A stretch of DNA of 10,405 nucleotides, taken from Thermoflexus sp. (GTDB taxonomy: Bacteria > Chloroflexota > Anaerolineae > Thermoflexales > Thermoflexaceae). The notes beneath the pieces were generated by a model. The model saw nothing but the letters and a program-made list of their open reading frames with translations, was not told the origin of the DNA and did no database searches. The translations under genes and the position numbers were made by a program. The stretch covers positions 1 to 10,405 of the forward strand of contig NZ_DAOUCJ010000091.1 of the NCBI RefSeq assembly GCF_034432235.1, given 5' to 3'. Positions 6,049 through 10,405 of the stretch are shown piece by piece. Position 1 is the first letter of the stretch. Every line of letters starts with the position of its first letter.

Positions 6049-6705
6049 TTAATTTAACTCCTGCAATTCTCCAGTGACCATGAAGATCACCCGCTCGGCG
6101 ATGTTGGTCACCCGGTCCGCGATGCGCTCCAGGTTGTGGGAGATCCAGAGCAGGCGGGTCGCCCGGAAGATCGTTCGCGGATCCTGCATCATATACGTGA
6201 TCAGCTCCCGGTAGACCTGCTCATCCAGGGCGTCCACTTCGTCATCCCGGGCGACCGCAGCGCGGGCTTTCTCCGGGTCATGCTCCACATAGGCCTCCAG
6301 GACCTGCCGCAGCATCTCCTTGGCGATCTGGGCCATGCGAGGGATATCGATGAGCGGCTTGAGCAGGGGCTCGTCCGCCATCTCGATCGTCAGCTTGGCG
6401 ATGCTTTTGGCGTGATCGCCCATGCGCTCCAGATTGGTGGCGCAGAACATCGCCGCAACAATCGCCCTCAGATCGCTGGCCATGGGCTGCTGGGTGGCGA
6501 TGGTCTCCAGGCATGCCTCTTCGATCTGATAGCGCATGCGGTTGATCTCCTCATCGAAGGCGATGATCTCCCGGGCCATCTCCACATCCAGCCGCTTCAG
6601 GGCCTCAATGCAGCGATCGATCGCCTGCTCCACCATCCCGCCCAATCGCAGCACATCCTGCCGGATGGCACTCAGATCGCGCTCCAGCATCACGCGAGCT
6701 TGCAT
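6049..6705 (-). CDS. phoU: Phosphate signalling complex protein PhoU
   Basis: PhoU is a cytoplasmic all-helical regulator that restrains PstSCAB and, where present, signals to the PhoR kinase. The 218 aa product shows the two-repeat three-helix bundle. Each repeat carries the metal-site signature: NLERMGDHAKSI (91-102) and NLERIADRVTNIAE (191-204), with FDEEIN (50-55) and RDDEVDALDE (153-162) as the matching helices. The ATG at 6705, with a GGAGGGG site 8 nt upstream, gives the typical start MQARVMLERDL. Another ATG at 6774 has a strong AGGAGG site 6 nt upstream and overlaps the arsC stop as ATGTTTGA. It would add a 23-residue tail without family similarity. Its neighbours are the ArsC-like gene and the membrane-protein gene. 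No phoR or phoB is visible in the window. Confidence 0.95.
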   Translation of the reverse strand: MQARVMLERDLSAIRQDVLRLGGMVEQAIDRCIEALKRLDVEMAREIIAFDEEINRMRYQIEEACLETIATQQPMASDLRAIVAAMFCATNLERMGDHAKSIAKLTIEMADEPLLKPLIDIPRMAQIAKEMLRQVLEAYVEHDPEKARAAVARDDEVDALDEQVYRELITYMMQDPRTIFRATRLLWISHNLERIADRVTNIAERVIFMVTGELQELN

Positions 6706-6766
6706 AGGCCCCTCCCCTCCGCTTCCGATCCTGGCTTCCGCATGGTAATTCGGGCGCGCTTTCGGG

Positions 6767-7219
6767 TCAAACATCCTCTTCCTCCTGCTGTTCGATCCAG
6801 CGCCGGAGGATCGACAACAACTCCGCCCGCATCCGATCCCGCACCTCGCGGAACTCCTCCAGCATCCCCTCCTCGTCCCAGGCCCGCCTCCCGGGATCCG
6901 GATAGCCGATATGCATGCGCTCGCCCTGCCCGGGCCAGACCGGGCATTCCTCCGCGGCATCATCGCATACGGTCAGGACCAGATCGAAGGGCTGGCCCAG
7001 GAACTCGGCCAGCGATTTGCTGCGCTGGCCGGAGATGTCGATCCCGATCTCCCGCATGGCCCGGATCGCCATTGGATGCACATAGCCGGCCGGATGGGTC
7101 CCGGCGGAGAAGACCTCCACCCGGTCCCCCAGGGCGGCGCGGATCAGCCCCTCCGCCATCTGGCTCCGGGCCGCGTTCCCGGTGCACAGGACCAGAATCC
7201 GCCATTTCCGCCGGCCCAT
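6767..7219 (-). CDS. ArsC-like arsenate reductase / low-molecular-weight phosphatase
   Basis: This enzyme fold covers thioredoxin-coupled arsenate reductases (arsenate to arsenite) and small tyrosine phosphatases. The 150 aa product has the P-loop CTGNAARS with Cys12 and Arg18 (CX5R) and the general acid in YPDPG (Asp108). It also has Cys85 and Cys92 in TVCDDAAEECP, placed like Cys82 and Cys89 of S. aureus ArsC. These give the Cys triad of the thioredoxin-linked reductases, whereas plain phosphatases usually lack the latter two. The residue at the Cys15 position of the S. aureus enzyme is Ala17. The start at 7219 has AAGGGG upstream and lies 6 nt past the pstB stop. The gene lies between pstB and phoU in the same operon. 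Arsenate enters cells through phosphate transporters, so a detoxifying role fits. Arsenate activity is inferred. Confidence 0.88.
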   Translation of the reverse strand: MGRRKWRILVLCTGNAARSQMAEGLIRAALGDRVEVFSAGTHPAGYVHPMAIRAMREIGIDISGQRSKSLAEFLGQPFDLVLTVCDDAAEECPVWPGQGERMHIGYPDPGRRAWDEEGMLEEFREVRDRMRAELLSILRRWIEQQEEEDV

Positions 7220-7225
7220 GGCCCC

Positions 7226-7999
7226 TTACCCGAAGCGGCCGGTGATGTAATCCTCTGTCCGCCGATCCCGCGGACGGGTGAAGATCTGCTGGGTCGGACC
7301 GAACTCGATGAGCCGCCCCACCCGATCCTCCCCGGCCAGCATGAAGGCGGTGTAATCGCTCACCCGCGCGGCCTGCTGCATGTTGTGGGTGACGATCACG
7401 ATCGTATATTCCCGGGCCAGCTCCCGCATCAAATCCTCGATCTTCATCGTGGCGATCGGATCGAGGGCCGAAGCGGGCTCATCCATGAGCAACACCTCAG
7501 GCTCCGTGGCCAGGGCCCGGGCGATGCACAGGCGCTGCTGCTGCCCGCCGGAGAGGGTCAGCGCGTTCTGATGGAGCTTATCCTTCACCTCATCCCACAG
7601 GGCCGCCGCCCGCAGGCAGCGCTCCACAATCTCATCCAGCCTCCGCCGATCCCGAATCCCCTGGATGCGCGGGCCGAAGGCGACGTTTTCATAGATGCTT
7701 TTGGGGAACGGATTGGGCTTCTGGAAGACCATGCCGATCCGCCGCCGGACTTCCACCACATCCACGTCGGGGCCGTAGAGATCCACGCCTTCGAAGAGAA
7801 CCCGTCCGGTCACCCGGGCGGAAGGGATTAGATCATTCATCCGATTGAAGCAGCGCAACAGAGTGCTTTTGCCGCACCCAGAGGGACCGATGATCGCCGT
7901 GATCCGCCGGCGGGGGATCTTCAGGGAAATCCCCTCAATGGCCGGGCGGCCGTTGTAGTAGACCGCGAGGTTCTGCGCCTCCAGGACGATCTCCTCCAT
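7226..7999 (-). CDS. pstB: Phosphate ABC transporter ATP-binding protein PstB
   Basis: PstB is the ATPase of the high-affinity phosphate importer, and a dimer drives PstCA on the cytoplasmic face. At 257 aa it equals the usual length. It shows Walker A GPSGCGKST (38-46), a Q-loop in GMVFQKPNPFPKSIYENVAFG (89-109, very characteristic of PstB), the ABC signature LSGGQQQR (149-156), Walker B VLLMDEP (169-175), the D-loop SALDP (177-181) and the switch His205 in VTHNMQQA. The C-terminal EFGPTQQIFTRPRDRRTEDYITGRFG is also typical. The ATG at 7999 has GGGGGA upstream. The gene follows pstA by 10 nt and precedes the ArsC-like gene by 6 nt, so all are read from one message. Confidence 0.98.
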   Translation of the reverse strand: MEEIVLEAQNLAVYYNGRPAIEGISLKIPRRRITAIIGPSGCGKSTLLRCFNRMNDLIPSARVTGRVLFEGVDLYGPDVDVVEVRRRIGMVFQKPNPFPKSIYENVAFGPRIQGIRDRRRLDEIVERCLRAAALWDEVKDKLHQNALTLSGGQQQRLCIARALATEPEVLLMDEPASALDPIATMKIEDLMRELAREYTIVIVTHNMQQAARVSDYTAFMLAGEDRVGRLIEFGPTQQIFTRPRDRRTEDYITGRFG

Positions 8000-8009
8000 G
8001 CGCTTCCCC

Positions 8010-8867
8010 CTACCACTGATAGCGCCGCTGCAGGCGATAGCGGAGATAGATGGCCAGACCGTTCATCGACAGCAACACCGCCAGCAACACCAGGATAGCC
8101 CCCGCTGCCCGGGCGTGAAAGCCCGCCTGAGGGCGGGAGACCCAATCGAAGATCTGAATGGGAAGCACAGTGAACTGATCCAAAGGTCCTTTCGGGTCGA
8201 AGGAAATGAAGGTGAGGGCGCCAATCGTGATCAGGGGGGCCGTCTCCCCGATGGCCCGGGAGAGGGCCAAGATCATTCCGGTGAGGATGCCCGGGAAGGC
8301 CACCGGCAACACCTGATGGCGGATCACCTGCCAGCGGGTGGCTCCCAGAGCGAAAGCGGCCTCCCGCAGGCTCATCGGCACCGCGCGCAAGGCTTCCCGA
8401 GAGGCGGCGATCAGAATGGGCAGGATCAGCAAACTCAAGGTGAGCGCTCCGGCCATGACGCTTCGTTCCAGCCTCAGGCCGCGAACGAAGAGCTCGAGCC
8501 CTAAGAGACCATAGATGATCGAGGGGACGCCAGCCAGGTTGTTGATGTTCAGCTCGATGAGGCGGGTCAAGCGATTGCGCGGGGCGTATTCCTCCAGATA
8601 GATCGCCGCGGCGACTCCCAGCGGCACGGAGAACAGAGCGGTCAGGGCCATCACCCAGATCGTCCCCAGGAGGGCGGATCGGATCCCCGCTCGCTCCGGG
8701 AACCGGGAAGGGTAGGAGGTGAGAAAGGACCAGGAGAGCACTCCCAGACCCCGGCGGGCCACGTCGAACAGCAGAAAGGCTAGAACGAGCAAGCCGAAGA
8801 TCGTGGCCGCCAGCGCCATTCCCTCGAAGAGCTTCCCCATCGTCTCCCGGCGTTGTCGATTTCCCAT
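8010..8867 (-). CDS. pstA: Phosphate ABC transporter permease PstA
   Basis: PstA is one of two membrane channel subunits of the phosphate importer. It has 285 aa with about six membrane segments (around 17-36, 68-91, 110-128, 137-156, 191-215 and 255-275). The EAA loop that docks on PstB is SLREAAFALGATRWQVIRHQVLPVAFPGILTG (166-197), followed by ALSRAIGETAPLITIGA (201-217), a segment typical of PstA. The ATG at 8867 is supported by GGAGG 7 nt upstream and sits 22 nt after pstC. The frame stays open into pstC but without family similarity. Confidence 0.97.
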   Translation of the reverse strand: MGNRQRRETMGKLFEGMALAATIFGLLVLAFLLFDVARRGLGVLSWSFLTSYPSRFPERAGIRSALLGTIWVMALTALFSVPLGVAAAIYLEEYAPRNRLTRLIELNINNLAGVPSIIYGLLGLELFVRGLRLERSVMAGALTLSLLILPILIAASREALRAVPMSLREAAFALGATRWQVIRHQVLPVAFPGILTGMILALSRAIGETAPLITIGALTFISFDPKGPLDQFTVLPIQIFDWVSRPQAGFHARAAGAILVLLAVLLSMNGLAIYLRYRLQRRYQW

Positions 8868-8889
8868 CCCCTCACCTCCCTTCGCCAGA

Positions 8890-9837
8890 CTATCGATAGA
8901 TCTCACGATAGCGCTCGATGATCCGCATGGCAATCAGATTGAGGGCCAGGGTGAGCAGGAAGAGCACCAAGCCGACCGCAAAGATCGTCCGAAACTCCAG
9001 AGTGCCATGGGGGACATCCCCCAAGCTGACCTGAACGATGTAGGCTGTCATCGTCTCAATCGCCCGGCGAGGGTCCAGGGTCAGGATCGGCCGCTGTCCT
9101 GCTGCGATGGCCACAATCATGGTCTCTCCGATAGCCCGGGAGGCGGCCAGGATGAAAGAAGCCACGATCCCAGAGAGAGCCGCCGGGATCACCACCCGAG
9201 TCGCCACCTCCAGGCGCGTGGCGCCCAGGGCATAAGCGGCCTCCCGCAGGGAAGCCGGGACCGCATAAAGAACATCCTCGCTCAGAGAGGAGATCAAGGG
9301 GATGATCATCACACCCATCGTCAGGCCAGCGCTGAGGGCATTGAAGGCCTCCAGATCGGGAACGATCTGCTTCAGAAGGGGCGTCACTGTGAGCAGAGCG
9401 AAATACCCGTAGACCACCGTTGGGATTCCAGCCAAGACCTCCAGGGCGGGCTTCAATACCGCCCGCATGCGGGGTGGTGCATATTCGCTAAGATACACCG
9501 CGCTCAGCAACCCCACCGGCATCGCCAGAGCCAGGGCCACCGCCGAGGTCAGGAATGTCCCCACTACCAGTGGCATGATCCCAAAACGCTTCTGAGCGAA
9601 AAGAGGCGTCCACTGGGTATCCAACAGGAACTCCCGTAGGGAAACTTGCTGGAAGAAAGGCAGCGCCTCGGCGAGCAGGATGGCCACAATGCCGAGGGTC
9701 GTGAACACCGAGACCATGGCCGCGAAGAACAGCACGGCCTGAACCGCCAGCTCCCCTCGCTCCCGCCAGCGAGCGGCCACCCCCCTTTGAAAACGGACAG
9801 CGGAGGTCCCCACGGCTGTTCGCGCGGTTATCCCCAT
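8890..9837 (-). CDS. pstC: Phosphate ABC transporter permease PstC
   Basis: PstC is the partner channel subunit of PstA. It has 315 aa with about six membrane segments (around 33-56, 88-115, 132-155, 168-186, 217-238 and 285-305). Between the first two is the external loop with FLLDTQWTPLFAQKRFGIMPL (70-90), the sort of segment (F....W.P....FGI.P) that marks PstC. The EAA loop is SLREAAYALGATRLEVATRVVIPAALSGI (196-224), followed by ILAASRAIGETMIVAIAAG (229-247). The ATG at 9837 with GGGAG 9 nt upstream is preferred, since the longer frame would begin inside the intercistronic hairpin. The pstS stop lies 105 nt upstream. Confidence 0.97.
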   Translation of the reverse strand: MGITARTAVGTSAVRFQRGVAARWRERGELAVQAVLFFAAMVSVFTTLGIVAILLAEALPFFQQVSLREFLLDTQWTPLFAQKRFGIMPLVVGTFLTSAVALALAMPVGLLSAVYLSEYAPPRMRAVLKPALEVLAGIPTVVYGYFALLTVTPLLKQIVPDLEAFNALSAGLTMGVMIIPLISSLSEDVLYAVPASLREAAYALGATRLEVATRVVIPAALSGIVASFILAASRAIGETMIVAIAAGQRPILTLDPRRAIETMTAYIVQVSLGDVPHGTLEFRTIFAVGLVLFLLTLALNLIAMRIIERYREIYR

Positions 9838-9863
9838 CAATCCCCACTCCCATCGTAGCGATA

Positions 9864-9890
9864 TGCGGGGTGGCCCTTGGCCACCCCGCA
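9864..9890 (-). terminator. Perfect intercistronic hairpin between pstS and pstC
   Basis: A perfect 12 bp stem (TGCGGGGTGGCC at 9864-9875 with GGCCACCCCGCA at 9879-9890), extendable by an A-T pair, closes a 3 nt loop. On the minus strand it follows the pstS stop by 52 nt and ends 26 nt before the pstC start. It lacks a U-tract in that direction, while on the plus strand TTTTAG follows directly. The likely role is to stabilise the 3' end of the pstS message and to dampen read-through, so that the binding protein outnumbers the channel genes. It could also stop antisense transcription. Confidence 0.6.
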
Positions 9891-9942
9891 TTTTAGTATA
9901 GCGAACCCCATCCCCCGGCGCTCGGCTGGACGGGAACCCGTG

Positions 9943-10405
9943 CTACTGCTCGGACTTAAGCAGATCCTCGATCGATAACCCAACAGCGGGCTCGCCCTTG
10001 AACACCGTCCCCACCCGCCGGCTTTCGAAGCGCTTCCTCGCCAGCTGGTAGACTGAATCCGGGAGTGGAATGTAACCCACTTGCTGGACCAGGGCCGGAC
10101 CCTGAGTCAGGTAAAACTGAACGAAGGCCTCAACCTCCGGGCGATCCGCTGCCTTTCGATTGACATAGATGAAAACGGGGCGGGAGAGCGGCTGGTAGGT
10201 TCCGTTCCGCACCGTCTCCTCTGAAGGCAACACGCACCCATTCCCGCTATCGATGGCCACCAGCTTCACCTTTCCTGGGTTTTCGAGATAATAAGCGAAC
10301 CCAATGTACCCCAGGGCGTATTTATCGCTCGCCACCCCCTGAACCACCACGTTCGTGTCTACGCTGGCGGTGTAATCCCCGCGGCTGGCTTTCGGTTTGC
10401 CTACA
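9943..10405 (-). CDS. pstS: Phosphate ABC transporter substrate-binding protein PstS, C-terminal part
   Basis: The gene is cut by the right edge. About 154 C-terminal codons are visible, so the signal peptide and first lobe are missing. PstS binds phosphate outside the membrane and hands it to PstCA. The visible part reads GKPKASRGDYTASVDTNVVV, then VQGVASDKYALGYIGFAYYLEN, characteristic of the PstS-family proteins of Gram-positive bacteria and Chloroflexota. SRPVFIYVNRKAADRPEVEAFVQFYL and QQVGYIPLPDSVYQLARKRF follow, forming the end of the second lobe. A short tail (FKGEPAVGLSIEDLLKSEQ) ends the protein. SRGDYTAS includes an Arg/Asp pair of the kind that lines the phosphate pocket. It is the first gene of the pst set in this window, and its promoter lies outside. 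Confidence 0.93.
   Translation of the reverse strand, partial: VGKPKASRGDYTASVDTNVVVQGVASDKYALGYIGFAYYLENPGKVKLVAIDSGNGCVLPSEETVRNGTYQPLSRPVFIYVNRKAADRPEVEAFVQFYLTQGPALVQQVGYIPLPDSVYQLARKRFESRRVGTVFKGEPAVGLSIEDLLKSEQ

Noticed and set aside
6136..7245. Plus-strand open frame of 369 codons opposite phoU and the ArsC-like gene
   Set aside because: It spans two clearly identified minus-strand genes. The Pro/Arg/Ser-rich product is typical of antisense frames at high GC.
6911..7831. Plus-strand open frame of 306 codons opposite pstB
   Set aside because: Antisense shadow of the highly conserved PstB ATPase, with no ribosome binding site or domain.
8719..9639. Plus-strand open frame opposite pstA and pstC
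   Set aside because: Antisense shadow rich in Gln, His and Arg, as expected opposite permease genes.
1..10405. CRISPR array, insertion sequence or prophage
   Set aside because: No regularly spaced repeats, transposase or phage genes were seen, and the genes form compact housekeeping operons on one strand.

Overview
The window is GC-rich and gene-dense, and every supported gene lies on the minus strand. The GC-rich composition, the GGAGG-type ribosome binding sites and the gene content suggest a thermophilic Chloroflexota of the Thermoflexus/Anaerolineae kind. This placement is an inference from style and protein character, not a proven one. Reading in the direction of transcription (right to left), the window starts inside pstS and runs through a complete high-affinity phosphate uptake operon.

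Region 1 (10405 to about 5256) is the Pst operon: pstS (3' part only), a perfect intercistronic hairpin, pstC, pstA, pstB, an ArsC-like thioredoxin-type arsenate reductase/low-molecular-weight phosphatase, phoU, and an unrecognised two-TM membrane protein. After the hairpin the gaps are only 6 to about 60 nt, and a factor-independent terminator at 5256-5295 closes the unit. PstS captures phosphate, PstCA form the channel, PstB powers it and PhoU restrains it. The ArsC-like enzyme could deal with arsenate that enters by the same route.

Region 2 (about 5255 to 3154) holds a structured leader-like element (about 5131-5240) with long inverted ends and a hairpin capped by a T-loop sequence. It is followed by a glycerate 2-kinase of the GckA/MOFRL family and mobB, which form a likely two-gene unit (27 nt gap).

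Region 3 (about 3100 to 1255) holds dnaN, with a perfect -10 box upstream, then ssb 123 nt further on. A partial SOS-box-like palindrome lies in the gap between them. These replication genes sit away from dnaA and recF, and I saw no origin.

Region 4 (1254 to 1) has a 230 nt non-coding stretch with two stem-loops, then a translin-family protein. This is a family known mainly from eukaryotes and archaea, and the acidic EWVEA motif of the nuclease subunit appears to be kept. Last comes the 5' part of a coiled-coil protein that runs off the left edge. The most interesting items are the tRNA-like leader element upstream of the glycerate kinase, the bacterial translin, and the ArsC-like gene embedded in the pst operon.
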